The notes under the pieces were generated by a model. The model had not been told where the DNA came from. It made no database searches and worked only from the letters and a program-made list of their open reading frames with translations. Shown here one piece after another: positions 9,626-18,928 of a DNA stretch of 37,881 nt (the first letter of the stretch is position 1; the number at the start of each line of letters is the position of its first letter). The position numbers were made by a program, and so were the translations under genes. This stretch comes from Corynebacterium kefirresidentii (GTDB taxonomy: Bacteria > Actinomycetota > Actinomycetes > Mycobacteriales > Mycobacteriaceae), in contig NGUZ01000018.1 in assembly GCA_002154655.1 (NCBI GenBank), forward strand, positions 1 to 37,881, read 5' to 3'.

Positions 9626-10200
9626 TCAGAAGCCTTCGTGGATTCTTCCGCGGAGGCTTCTCGTTCTTTATCGGTCATCGTGGTGAGCGACCACACGGTG
9701 GCCAAGGGGGTTTCGTCACCGTTGTCATCGGTGCCGATCATCATGGAGGAAATCTCTACCACCTTGAGGCGGGGGCGCTTGCCGGTGGAGGCCTTGATGG
9801 GCTCTACCGAGCCGGGGATTGATACTTCAGTAGTCTCGTTCGCGCCGTGCGAGGTTTCATCATTGGCGGCGGGGTCATCGTAAATGGAGAGAATCTTCCA
9901 CTCGTGATCAGAAATCTCTTCGGGGATGTCCAGCTTGAGGGTCTCGTCTTCCCCTACGGTGAGGTTCGGGACCTCGCCTTCTGGGCAATCGGTGCCGGGC
10001 TCGCACGCGATATAGGGGCTGACCTCGAGGGAATTATCGCCCACGGCGGCGGTCACCTTGATCTCGCGTGGATCTGGGCCCGGGCGCTGGTTCCACCAGT
10101 TCTGGAAGATCACTACGGCCGCGACGATGACTGCCACGACCACGATGAGGGCCAAGATCTGCAGCAGCGACTTTTTCCTTGCTTCCTTACGGGTTGCCAT
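9622..10200 (-). CDS. DUF2771-type membrane-anchored protein
   Basis: The 192-aa protein has a Lys/Arg-rich N-terminus, one transmembrane helix at about 12-34 and an extracytoplasmic domain with a Cys pair (ACEPGTDC) that could form a disulfide. The C-terminus is acidic. The pattern and neighbourhood fit DUF2771, a mycolata-specific family of unknown function. It starts 6 nt after the stop of the glutaminyl cyclase lipoprotein gene, so the two form an operon of surface proteins. Confidence 0.78.
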   Translation of the reverse strand: MATRKEARKKSLLQILALIVVVAVIVAAVVIFQNWWNQRPGPDPREIKVTAAVGDNSLEVSPYIACEPGTDCPEGEVPNLTVGEDETLKLDIPEEISDHEWKILSIYDDPAANDETSHGANETTEVSIPGSVEPIKASTGKRPRLKVVEISSMMIGTDDNGDETPLATVWSLTTMTDKEREASAEESTKASD

Positions 10201-10206
10201 GGGCCT

Positions 10207-10971
10207 TTACCTTACTCGAACGTGGAAGAGTTCTTTCCACCGCTTGCCGGTAAGCCAGAACTCATCGTCTTTGATGTGCGCGATGCCGTTGAGAACGTCA
10301 TCGGGGTCGGTATAGCGGGATTTATCTATGGCGTCGGTGGAAATGACGGCGGTCACGCGGCCGGTGGAAGGATCGATGCGGTAGATATTGTCATCCATCC
10401 ACACATTGGCATAGACGGAATCGCCCACGCACTCCAGCTCATTAATGTCCTCGAGGGGTTTTCCTTCCAGGCTGACGTCGGTGGTCGAGCGCTCCGCAAA
10501 AGTTTCCGGATCCATATGCCGCAGGGTAGCGGAGCCATCGGACATGAGAAGATCTTCGCCGTTATTACACAGCCCCCACCCTTCACCGGTGTAGGAGGCG
10601 GTATCGACCTGGCGCAGGTCCTGGTCGTATTTCAGGGCCTGGCCGGACTTCCAGGTTAGCTGCCAGATGGAATCTCCGGCCTGAGTGATGCCTTCGCCAA
10701 AGTAGCGGTTTTCCAGGCGCGTTTCGGCTAAAGTTTCGCCGGTTTCGGGGGAGAAGCGTTCCAGGCGAGATTCGCCCCATTGGCCGGTGCCAAGGAGCAG
10801 GTTGCCGTCCGGATCGGTTTCGAGGCCTTGAGTAAAGGAATTGGCCGGCAGGGAAGCGGTGCCTAAGACCTCGACGGAGAGGTGCTCAACTTCGGGTTCT
10901 GCAGGGGTAGAGGAACAGGCAACGAGGGTGCAGGGCAGGAGAATGCAGGCGGCGCGGGAAAGAAACGACAT
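10207..10971 (-). CDS. Glutaminyl-peptide cyclotransferase lipoprotein
   Basis: Starting at the ATG at 10971, the protein opens with a lipoprotein signal ending in the lipobox LVAC (Cys19). The open frame extends further upstream but would cross the divergent gene. The rest is the five-bladed propeller-type glutamine cyclotransferase: SFTQGLE, LLGTGQWGESRL, YFGEGIT, W(Q)LTWKSG, LLMSDGS and INELE(C)...VYANVW...I are all recognisable in order. The family converts N-terminal Gln of exported peptides to pyroglutamate. It is anchored outside the membrane and is first in a two-gene operon with DUF2771. Confidence 0.9.
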   Translation of the reverse strand: MSFLSRAACILLPCTLVACSSTPAEPEVEHLSVEVLGTASLPANSFTQGLETDPDGNLLLGTGQWGESRLERFSPETGETLAETRLENRYFGEGITQAGDSIWQLTWKSGQALKYDQDLRQVDTASYTGEGWGLCNNGEDLLMSDGSATLRHMDPETFAERSTTDVSLEGKPLEDINELECVGDSVYANVWMDDNIYRIDPSTGRVTAVISTDAIDKSRYTDPDDVLNGIAHIKDDEFWLTGKRWKELFHVRVR

Positions 10972-11018
10972 GCACCATATGTACCACCGTGTACGCCCCA
11001 TAATGAATAATGAGGGGC

Positions 11019-11678
11019 GTGAGTAAGCGAAAAGCAAATCCGTTGATCGATTCCCGCGCCGTGCGCATTGCGCGCGAGGCGCTGGATGAGGTGGGGGAAG
11101 GGGGCGTCGGCAAGCATATCGGCGTCGCTGGGATGGGCCGAAACGTTGCTACCCACCGATTTGAAGCAGAGATGCCTGGCTACCCCGGCTGGGAATGGCA
11201 GGCGGTGCTCGCCTGTGCGGAGGGATCGCGCTACGTCACCGTCAATGAAGTGGCGCTGGTGCCAGGCGGGGAGGCTCTGCAGCCGCCGGAATGGGTGCCC
11301 TATGAGGATCGCGTGCGGCCGGGCGACCTTGGGCCGGGTGATTTGATGCCACCGGCCGTAGATGATTCCCGCCTGGACGGCGACAAACTTTCCAAGTCCG
11401 GCTTGGACGACGCCAAGAAGCGCTGGCGCACCGAGCGTGGCCCGAATACGGATATGGCGGCCAAGGCGCGCCTGCAATGCCGCACCTGTGCGTTTTATGT
11501 AGAGCTGATGGAAAACTACGGCGTCTGTGCCAATGAGTATTCCGCGGACGGACGGGTAGTGCACTCGCGTTATGGTTGTGGCGCGCATTCCCAGACACGG
11601 GTGCGGGAAGAAAAGAACCCCGAAGTTGCCTTCGATGATGAAAAACCCATCTTCCAGGATTTTGATTTCGAGGATTAA
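11019..11678 (+). CDS. DUF3027 family protein
   Basis: The protein is about 219 aa if started at GTG 11019 (VSKRKANPL); the frame is also open from ATG 11010. A CATAAT box at 11000-11005 with little room for a leader suggests a leaderless transcript. Residues around HIGVAGMGRNVATHRFEAEMPGYPGW and WEWQAVLACA, then ALVPGGEALQPPEWVPYEDRVRPGDLGPGDLMPP, match the actinobacterial DUF3027 family as I remember it. A later Cys-rich segment (CRTCAFYV, GVCANEYS, GCGAHS) could bind a metal. The function is unknown. Confidence 0.85.
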   Translation: MSKRKANPLIDSRAVRIAREALDEVGEGGVGKHIGVAGMGRNVATHRFEAEMPGYPGWEWQAVLACAEGSRYVTVNEVALVPGGEALQPPEWVPYEDRVRPGDLGPGDLMPPAVDDSRLDGDKLSKSGLDDAKKRWRTERGPNTDMAAKARLQCRTCAFYVELMENYGVCANEYSADGRVVHSRYGCGAHSQTRVREEKNPEVAFDDEKPIFQDFDFED

Positions 11679-11727
11679 GGCAGCACACTTATGGCGTAAG
11701 ACTCGCTGTACGTGAAAGGCGCAGGCG

Positions 11728-13131
11728 TTGAAAGCCACTCTCGATCGCTACTTCCATATCTCTGAACGTGGTTCCTCCATTGGAACCGAGCTACGCGCGG
11801 GAACGGTCTCGTTCTTCGCCATGGCCTATATCATTCTCTTGAACCCGCTGATCCTCGGCACCACCGAGGATGCAGACGGCTACGCGCTGGGCGTGCCGCA
11901 GGTTGCTGCCGCCACCGCGCTGGTCGCGGGCGTAATGTCTATCCTCTTCGGCGCTATTGCCAAATACCCCTTCGCCATGGCCGCCGGCCTGGGCATGAAT
12001 ACCTTCGTGGGCGTGAGCATGGTTGCCACCAGTGGGCTGACCTGGCAAGAATCGATGGGCCTGGTGGTTATCGAGGGCATCATCATCGTTCTGCTGGCCA
12101 TTTCCGGTTTCCGCACCGCCGTCTTTGACGCCATACCGCAGTCCATGAAGGCGGCGATGGGCGTAGGCATCGGCATGTTCATCGCCATGATCGGCCTTGT
12201 GGACGGTGGTTTTGTCACCCGCGTGCCGGACGCTGCGCATACCACCGTGCCGGTGGGCTTGGGCATTAATGGATCGATTTCCACTTGGCCGGCGCTGGTC
12301 TTTGTCATCGGCCTTATTATCTGTTCCTTCATGGTTATCCGGAATGTGCCGGGCGGGCTTTTTATCGCCATCGTGCTCACCACCATCATCGCTTTTATCG
12401 TGCAGGCATTTACCGGCTCCGAGGACTGGGGCATGGCCGCGCCCGTCAAACCAGAAGCGCTGGGCGGGATTCCGGACTTGTCCATTGTGGGCGATGTGAA
12501 CCTGGTAGGCGCCTTTACCAAGATCGGCGTGGTTTCCACCGTCTTGCTCATTTTCACCCTGTTGCTTACCAACTTCTTTGATGCGATGGGCACCATGACC
12601 GGCCTGGGCAAGCAAGGCAAGCTTGTCGACGCCGAGGGCAACCTCCCCGATATGAAAAAGGCCCTCGTCGTAGAAGGCTTCGGTGCAGTGGCCGGTGGCC
12701 TAGGCTCTGCTTCTTCCAATACCGTCTTCGCGGATTCCTCCGCCGGCATTGCCGATGGCGCCCGCACCGGCCTGGCCAACCTCATGACCGGTGTTCTGTT
12801 CCTCGCCGCGATGTTTTTGACCCCGCTTTATGAAATCGTGCCCATCGAGGCCGCCTCCCCAGTGCTGGTCATCGTCGGCGTGATGATGGCCGCGCAGTTG
12901 ACCGAGATTCGCTGGACCAAGATGGAAATCGCCATTCCGGCCTTCCTGACCATTGTGACCATGCCCTTTACCTATTCCATTGCCAACGGTATTGGCGTAG
13001 GCTTTATCTCCTTCGCGCTCATGTCCACCTTTGCCGGTAAGGCCAAGGAAGTGCACTGGATCATGTGGCTCTTGGCCGGCCTCTTCGTGATTTTCTTTGG
13101 CATGGATCCGATTTCCAATGCTATCGGCTAG
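11728..13131 (+). CDS. NCS2-family purine permease (AzgA-like)
   Basis: The 467-aa integral membrane protein starts at TTG with GAAAGG 9 nt upstream. The N-terminus (RYFHISERGSSIGTELRAGTVSFFAMAYII), the GLGMNTFVG motif of the third to fourth helices and a C-terminal half with SSNTVFADSSAGIADGARTGLA fit the AzgA/GhxP branch of NCS2. It probably takes up adenine, guanine or hypoxanthine by proton symport across the inner membrane; the substrate cannot be fixed from sequence. It lies 49 nt after DUF3027 and 9 nt before the rRNA methylase gene, so these three may be co-transcribed. Confidence 0.9.
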   Translation: MKATLDRYFHISERGSSIGTELRAGTVSFFAMAYIILLNPLILGTTEDADGYALGVPQVAAATALVAGVMSILFGAIAKYPFAMAAGLGMNTFVGVSMVATSGLTWQESMGLVVIEGIIIVLLAISGFRTAVFDAIPQSMKAAMGVGIGMFIAMIGLVDGGFVTRVPDAAHTTVPVGLGINGSISTWPALVFVIGLIICSFMVIRNVPGGLFIAIVLTTIIAFIVQAFTGSEDWGMAAPVKPEALGGIPDLSIVGDVNLVGAFTKIGVVSTVLLIFTLLLTNFFDAMGTMTGLGKQGKLVDAEGNLPDMKKALVVEGFGAVAGGLGSASSNTVFADSSAGIADGARTGLANLMTGVLFLAAMFLTPLYEIVPIEAASPVLVIVGVMMAAQLTEIRWTKMEIAIPAFLTIVTMPFTYSIANGIGVGFISFALMSTFAGKAKEVHWIMWLLAGLFVIFFGMDPISNAIG

Positions 13132-13140
13132 CCTAAAGGC

Positions 13141-13947
13141 ATGCTGATTACTGACCCCGCAGACCCTCGCCTGGACGATATTCGGAACCTCAACAAATCC
13201 GATAAATCCGGCGAGGGTCTCGTCATTGCTGAGGGCCCACTGGTGGTCTCCCGGCTGGCCGAATCCCGGTTTCCCATGCGCTGCCTCGTGGGCTTTCCTA
13301 AGAAGCTGGAAGCATACGTTTCCGAGTATGGCGAGCCTGAGTGCCCCATCTACGAGGTCTCCCGCGAGACCCTCGCAGAGGTAGCGGGCTTTGATATGCA
13401 CCGCGGGCTTGTCGCCGCCGCGGACCGCGCCCCAGAGCCGGATCTGGGAGAGATTTTGAAGACCGCGAAAACCGTCGCAGTGCTGGAGGGCGTGGGCGAT
13501 CACGAGAATATTGGCGCAATCTTCCGCCACGCCGCCGGCATGGGGGTAGACGCGGTGCTGCTCGGCTCAGGGGCCGCAGATCCGCTCTATCGACGCTCGG
13601 TGCGCGTATCCATGGGGCACGTGCTGCGCTTGCCCTTTGCCCATTTGGAAGGCGGGTTCACCACGTGGCAGCGTTCCTTGCAAGCGCTTGCCGACGCCTC
13701 CTTTACCCTCATTTCCTTAACCCCCAACCCCCAAGCGGTGCATTTGGCCGAGGCCATGCATGGCTTGGATAAGGTGGCCATGCTCGTCGGTGCGGAGGGC
13801 CCTGGCCTTACCGAACACGCAATGAAGGCCACCGACGTGCGCGCACGCATACCGATGGCCCCTGGTACGGATTCCCTCAATGTGGCAACGGCCGCCGCCA
13901 TTTCCTTTTATGAACGCCAGCGCTCCTTGAGCGACCTAAACGTCTGA
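13141..13947 (+). CDS. TrmH/SpoU-family RNA 2'-O-methyltransferase
   Basis: The 268-aa protein has an N-terminal substrate-binding region (about 1-105) and a SPOUT domain with all three knot motifs: NIGAIFRHA from 123, LVGAEGPGL at 215-223, and IPMAPGTDSLNVATAAAI at 237-254. The motifs include the catalytic-type Asn and Arg of motif 1. It should transfer a methyl group from SAM to a ribose 2'-OH of rRNA or tRNA. The exact nucleotide is unknown. The 3' end overlaps the convergent DUF6928 gene by 40 nt. Confidence 0.9.
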   Translation: MLITDPADPRLDDIRNLNKSDKSGEGLVIAEGPLVVSRLAESRFPMRCLVGFPKKLEAYVSEYGEPECPIYEVSRETLAEVAGFDMHRGLVAAADRAPEPDLGEILKTAKTVAVLEGVGDHENIGAIFRHAAGMGVDAVLLGSGAADPLYRRSVRVSMGHVLRLPFAHLEGGFTTWQRSLQALADASFTLISLTPNPQAVHLAEAMHGLDKVAMLVGAEGPGLTEHAMKATDVRARIPMAPGTDSLNVATAAAISFYERQRSLSDLNV

Positions 13948-14738
13948 GCGCCCCAATTGCCGATGAGGGAACCCAGATGCTTCGCAGTGGAGATGATCTC
14001 CTCGCCAGTGGATTCCGGCTCGGCGCTGTGGTCCTCGTAATCATCATAATCGTTCAGGCCCAGCTTATTGGCCGACTGCGCAGCTAGCTCGCCCACGGTC
14101 CGCTTCGGCTTCGGCGGGTCGATCTTCGGCTCTGGGCGGCCGTCAACCGCGTAGCCTACGACGTCCAGATCCGGGCCATCGTGTCCTACCTCGATGCCGA
14201 GCCAGTATTCCTGGGCCGCCTCCATGATGCCCTGCGGCTCGAAGGGCAGGGAAATGCCACCGATCGGTTCGTACTTTTCTCCTGCCCAGTAGGGCGCCTC
14301 GAAAGGCTCTGGTAGGCCGGTGTCTTCATAAAGGTGCTCGCGCGTGGCGCACAGGCAGCGCTTGAGCTGGCCGCCCTCCCACAGGGCGAAGCCGGCATAG
14401 CCTTCCTTTTCATTACTCGCCAGCGCAATGACGCGCTGGGCGGGGACCGCATTGAGTAGGGTTTCCGGCAGCTGAGAGAGGAGGACGGAGTCACCTTCGC
14501 ACACCGTCTGTACCACGGTGATGCCGGGGTAGCCGCCGATGTAGTACTCATGGGGATCCGTCTGCGCGGAGCGGTTAAGCGGGAATTGCCCAATCGGGGT
14601 GACCGGGAAGGTCGGGTCTAATTGGGCGAGGAATTTTCGCCCAAAGCCGCGATCCGCCTTGGGTTCGGTCTTTAGCACCTCTTCTGCGTTGGGCTTAGAG
14701 ATGTACCAGAGAGTGAGTACTGCGTGAGAGATGTCCAC
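13908..14738 (-). CDS. DUF6928 family protein
   Basis: The 276-aa protein starts at GTG, 2 nt after the sepH stop. The N-terminus (AVLTLWYISKPNAEEVL), KADRGFGRKFLAQLDPTFPVTPIG and EYYIGGYPGITVVQT match the family I remember as DUF6928, which is common beside sepH-serC in corynebacteria. The C-terminal 70 residues are charged, low-complexity and probably disordered. It is likely cytoplasmic with unknown role. Coupling to sepH is the only functional hint. Confidence 0.78.
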   Translation of the reverse strand: MDISHAVLTLWYISKPNAEEVLKTEPKADRGFGRKFLAQLDPTFPVTPIGQFPLNRSAQTDPHEYYIGGYPGITVVQTVCEGDSVLLSQLPETLLNAVPAQRVIALASNEKEGYAGFALWEGGQLKRCLCATREHLYEDTGLPEPFEAPYWAGEKYEPIGGISLPFEPQGIMEAAQEYWLGIEVGHDGPDLDVVGYAVDGRPEPKIDPPKPKRTVGELAAQSANKLGLNDYDDYEDHSAEPESTGEEIISTAKHLGSLIGNWGAQTFRSLKERWRS

Positions 14739-14740
14739 GA

Positions 14741-15616
14741 TTAGTCCCTAGGGCGCTTGGTATTGGAGCGAACGCCGAGTAGTACGTCCTCCCAATGCGG
14801 AGTGACGGCCTTGCGGCGGCGCTTGGCGGGCTTTTCTTCCGGGGAGGGGTTCTGCAGGAACTCCTCTTCCTCTGGCTCTTCCGGCGGGGTGGTTGGCGCA
14901 GTGAGGTCAGTGACGTTGCTGGGCTGATCGCCGTCGATAGCTTCGTCGTAGCGGCCACTGCCCAACGAGGTCAGCGAGCGCACCGGCTGTACGAAGTCCG
15001 GGTCCGTTAGGTCTGCGGCCACCGAGTTGCGGGCCTCCACCGTGGCGGGCGAGGACATGGACTGCTTGAAGTACCACTCGGCTTCGTTCTCGGACAGGCC
15101 GGCCTTCCACGTCACGCGCACGATCCAGGCCTCGCCCTGGTGGCGGTAGGCGTCCCAGGTGGACTCGGACAGTGAGTGTCCGCGAGCGGCAAAGGCGGTG
15201 GCAAGAACCTCCCACAGGGTGAGCTTGGCGGGGCCGTCCTCGCGTACCGGGTGGGCCTGCTTGGCAATCTCCGCGATGCGGTTGCGCTCCAGCATGACCG
15301 GGTAGGCGAAGGGTTCAATGCGGGATTCAGGCACGCCCATTTCTTCCGCCACTTCCGCCGCGGAGGCACCGGCGCGGATGCGGTTTTGGATCTCCGCCGG
15401 GCGAATCTTTGCCTCTTCAACCGGCTCCGGTTTGGCGGGCTTGGCAAGGCTGATGGCGGGAGCCGCCGGCTCTTCTTCCGGGGTTTCCTGCTGCTCACCC
15501 TGCAGGACCTCGCGCAATTCATCGGTGATGGAGAGGAAAAACTCTTCGCCGTCTTCGGTGCGCAGCACCAAAGAGGTTTCAGTCGATTCGCTGTCAACTG
15601 GGAACAGCTCGCGCAT
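14741..15616 (-). CDS. sepH: Cell-division regulator SepH
   Basis: The start is set at ATG 15616 because AAAGGAGC lies about 7 nt upstream; the open frame extends further but has no ribosome site. The 291-aa protein begins MRELFPVDSESTETSLVLR, typical of DUF3071/SepH. A helix-turn-helix segment follows at about 98-135 (AAEVAEEMGVPESRIEPFAYPVMLERNRIAEIA). The C-terminus is acidic and disordered and ends in a basic conserved patch. SepH binds FtsZ and promotes its assembly at division sites in actinobacteria. The position next to serC matches Rv0883c/Rv0884c in M. tuberculosis. Confidence 0.9.
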   Translation of the reverse strand: MRELFPVDSESTETSLVLRTEDGEEFFLSITDELREVLQGEQQETPEEEPAAPAISLAKPAKPEPVEEAKIRPAEIQNRIRAGASAAEVAEEMGVPESRIEPFAYPVMLERNRIAEIAKQAHPVREDGPAKLTLWEVLATAFAARGHSLSESTWDAYRHQGEAWIVRVTWKAGLSENEAEWYFKQSMSSPATVEARNSVAADLTDPDFVQPVRSLTSLGSGRYDEAIDGDQPSNVTDLTAPTTPPEEPEEEEFLQNPSPEEKPAKRRRKAVTPHWEDVLLGVRSNTKRPRD

Positions 15617-15679
15617 AATAGGGCGCTCCTTTTGCCTATCGACGGCGGACAATTCTGTGATGCATTCAACTATAACGTG

Positions 15680-15711
15680 AAAAAGCCCCACAGCCTGCGA
15701 GGTGGTGGGGC
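15680..15711 (-). terminator. Terminator of serC
   Basis: On the minus strand GCCCCAC (15711-15705) pairs with GTGGGGC (15691-15685), followed by TTTTT at 15684-15680. It is a textbook intrinsic terminator 20 nt after the serC stop. Confidence 0.8.
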
Positions 15712-15730
15712 ATGTTGAGAGAGTGATGCG

Positions 15731-16885
<1,155 letters not shown>

Positions 16886-16921
16886 TTATTTTAGTCGGCC
16901 GAAACTTGTAGGCGGCGTCAC

Positions 16922-16936
16922 AAAGTTTGCTAAACT
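16922..16936 (+). promoter_or_regulatory. gltA: gltA promoter -10 with overlapping RamB-like box
   Basis: TAAACT at 16931-16936 fits the corynebacterial -10 consensus, with a poor -35 (TTGTAG, 16906-16911). AAAGTTTGCTAA at 16922-16933 differs at one position from the AAAGTTTGCAAA form recalled for RamB, the regulator of acetate and central carbon genes. RamA, RamB and GlxR control of gltA is known in C. glutamicum; occupancy here is inferred. Confidence 0.4.
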
Positions 16937-17008
16937 GTGAAGAGCTATCCAACTAGCTTCTTTAAGTTAGTGCCTAATAATGACTCTCACAAAGAGAAAG
17001 GAACTTCC

Positions 17009-18301
17009 GTGGCTTCTGAAGACAACAAAGTAGTGCTCCAGTACCCAGGCGGCGAGTACGAGATGGACATCAAGCAGTCCACCGAGGGTGACTCCGGCTT
17101 TGACATCTCCAAGCTCCGTAACGAAACCGGACTTGTTACCTTCGACCCTGGTTACACTTCCACCGGTTCCACCGAGTCCAAGATCACCTTCATTAATGGT
17201 GAAGAGGGCATCCTGCGCCACCGTGGCTACGACATTGCAGACCTTGCAGAAAATGCTTCCTTCAACGAAGTTTCTTACCTCCTGATCAAGGGTCACCTGC
17301 CCAACGAGGAAGAGCTCAGCCATTTTAATAAGGAAATCCGCCACCACACCCTGCTGGATGAGGATTTCAAGGCCGCGTTCAACATCTTCCCGCGCAACGC
17401 ACACCCGATGGCGGTGCTAGCTTCCTCCCTTAACATTCTCTCCGCTTACTACCAGGACCAGCTCAACCCGCTGGACCCAGAGCAGCTGGATAAGGCAACC
17501 GTTCGCCTGCTGGCTAAGGTGCCAATGCTGGCCGCCTATGCCTACCGAGCTTCCCAGGGTAAGCCTTATATGTACCCGGATAATAGCCTGAACGCCCGCG
17601 AGAACTTCTTGCGCATGATGTTTGGCTACCCAACCGAGGAATACGAGGTTGACCCGGTCGTAGCTAAGGCCCTGGATAAGCTGCTCATTCTGCACGCTGA
17701 CCACGAGCAGAACTGCTCTACTTCCACCGTGCGCATGATTGGTTCCGCGCAGGCGAACATGTTCGTCTCTATTGCTGGCGGCATTAACGCTCTGTCCGGC
17801 CCACTGCACGGTGGTGCAAACCAAGCCGTTCTGGAGATGCTGGAAGATATCCAGAACAACCACGATGGTGACGCTACCGACTTCATGAACCGCGTGAAGA
17901 ATAAGGAAAAGGGCGTTCGCCTCATGGGCTTCGGCCACCGCGTGTACAAGAACTACGACCCACGCGCTGCCATCGTCAAGGAGACCGCACACGAGATCAT
18001 CGATCACTTGGGTGGCGACCCGATGCTGGATCTGGCCATGAAGCTGGAAGAGATTGCGCTGAACGATGACTACTTTGTCTCCCGCAAGCTCTACCCGAAC
18101 GTGGACTTCTACACCGGCCTGATCTACCGCGCCATGGGCTTCCCGACGGACTTCTTCACCGTCCTCTTTGCTATCGGCCGCCTGCCGGGCTGGATTGCGC
18201 AGTACCGCGAGCAGCTGGAGATCAACACCAAGATCAACCGTCCGCGCCAGATCTACACCGGCGAGTCCCTGCGTAAGGTTACCCCACGTAACGAGCGCTA
18301 A
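17009..18301 (+). CDS. gltA: Citrate synthase
   Basis: The start is GTG 17009 (GAAAGG about 7 nt upstream), giving 430 aa that align by eye with C. glutamicum GltA almost throughout. It condenses acetyl-CoA and oxaloacetate to citrate in the TCA cycle. Signature regions are FDPGYTSTGSTESKITFINGEEGILRHRGY, LHADHEQNCSTSTVRMIGSAQAN, SGPLHGGANQAV with the first catalytic His, GFGHRVYKNYDPRA with the second, and the catalytic Asp of VDFYTGLIYRAMG. It is the hexameric NADH-type/actinobacterial group. A strong terminator follows. Confidence 0.97.
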   Translation: MASEDNKVVLQYPGGEYEMDIKQSTEGDSGFDISKLRNETGLVTFDPGYTSTGSTESKITFINGEEGILRHRGYDIADLAENASFNEVSYLLIKGHLPNEEELSHFNKEIRHHTLLDEDFKAAFNIFPRNAHPMAVLASSLNILSAYYQDQLNPLDPEQLDKATVRLLAKVPMLAAYAYRASQGKPYMYPDNSLNARENFLRMMFGYPTEEYEVDPVVAKALDKLLILHADHEQNCSTSTVRMIGSAQANMFVSIAGGINALSGPLHGGANQAVLEMLEDIQNNHDGDATDFMNRVKNKEKGVRLMGFGHRVYKNYDPRAAIVKETAHEIIDHLGGDPMLDLAMKLEEIALNDDYFVSRKLYPNVDFYTGLIYRAMGFPTDFFTVLFAIGRLPGWIAQYREQLEINTKINRPRQIYTGESLRKVTPRNER

Positions 18302-18325
18302 AGCGCCCCGCGGGTTCGCCGAATT

Positions 18326-18377
18326 AAGCCGAATCGGGTGGTAGCACCTATAATAGGTGCAGCTCGGTTCGGTTTTT
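18326..18377 (+). terminator. gltA: Extended gltA terminator
   Basis: An inner perfect 7-bp stem GCACCTA/TAGGTGC (18344-18350/18354-18360) is capped by a TAA loop. An outer stem, AAGCCGAATCGG with CTCGGTTCGG using G-U pairs, ends in TTTTT at 18373-18377. Confidence 0.8.
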
Positions 18378-18424
18378 AATGCGACCGCACGAATAAACTA
18401 GATTTCCCAAGGAGAATAATCCCC

Positions 18425-18784
18425 ATGGATAAGCCTGTTATTGAAGCCCAGTCTGGCCCAGCGCCGACGGACCTTGTCGTAGAAGACATCGTCGTCGGCG
18501 ACGGTGCTGAGGCACAGCCTGGTGCCGTAGTGGAGGTCCACTACGTCGGCGCTGAATACGAGACCAACCAAGAGTTCGATTCCTCGTGGGACCGTGGCCA
18601 GTCCATCGAGTTCCCACTAACCGGTCTCATCGCCGGCTGGCAGGAGGGCATTCCGGGAATGAAGGTGGGCGGCCGCCGCAAGCTCATTATTCCGCCGGAA
18701 AAGGCCTATGGTCCTGCCGGCGGTGCGCACCCGCTATCCGGCCGCACCTTGGTCTTTATCATTGACCTCATTCGCGCCGACTAA
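18425..18784 (+). CDS. fkpA: FKBP-type peptidyl-prolyl cis-trans isomerase
   Basis: The 119-aa single-domain FKBP has no signal peptide, so it is cytoplasmic. VEVHYVGAEYE, FDSSWDRGQSIEFPL, GLIAGWQEGIPGMKVGGRRKLIIPPEKAYG and TLVFIIDLI are the standard FKBP strand and active-site segments. The catalytic pocket residues (Tyr, Phe, Asp, Trp, Ile) are present, so it should catalyse proline isomerisation. ATG follows AAGGAG at 18408-18413. Its place directly after gltA matches C. glutamicum. A long inverted repeat lies just after its stop. Confidence 0.93.
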   Translation: MDKPVIEAQSGPAPTDLVVEDIVVGDGAEAQPGAVVEVHYVGAEYETNQEFDSSWDRGQSIEFPLTGLIAGWQEGIPGMKVGGRRKLIIPPEKAYGPAGGAHPLSGRTLVFIIDLIRAD

Positions 18785-18792
18785 AAGCGCTC

Positions 18793-18882
18793 AACCCCAG
18801 GGCAAACTGAACTGCTCCCCATTAGTTGGACTGAGAAATCAGTTACCTACTAGTGGGGAGCAGTTCAGCGAACCCTGGGGTT
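18793..18882. repeat. 90-nt nested inverted repeat (terminator with MITE-like core)
   Basis: Outer arms 18793-18802 and 18873-18882 (AACCCCAGGG type) pair over 10 bp, then four unpaired bases. A 15-bp perfect inner stem follows, 18807-18821 and 18854-18868 (CTGAACTGCTCCCCA type). Still deeper, TAGT/ACTA and ACTGA/TCAGT pairs leave a GAAA loop. The inner ends with the following ATTAGTTGGACTGAG resemble termini I recall for IS3-family elements. The outer stem with TTT could be the fkpA terminator. No clear target duplication is seen around the inner part. Confidence 0.75.
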
Positions 18883-18928
18883 TCGTCGTTTTCAGCACGG
18901 CTTTAAAAACTGCGGCACAATGGAGGGC

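Noticed and set aside
9847..10659. 270-codon plus-strand open frame
   Set aside because: Crosses two clear minus-strand genes (DUF2771 and glutaminyl cyclase).
11791..12785. Long minus-strand frames inside the permease
   Set aside because: His/Gly or Ser/Thr-rich shadows of a membrane protein gene.
12700..13530. 276-codon minus-strand frame over the permease/methylase junction
   Set aside because: Lies over two well-identified plus-strand genes.
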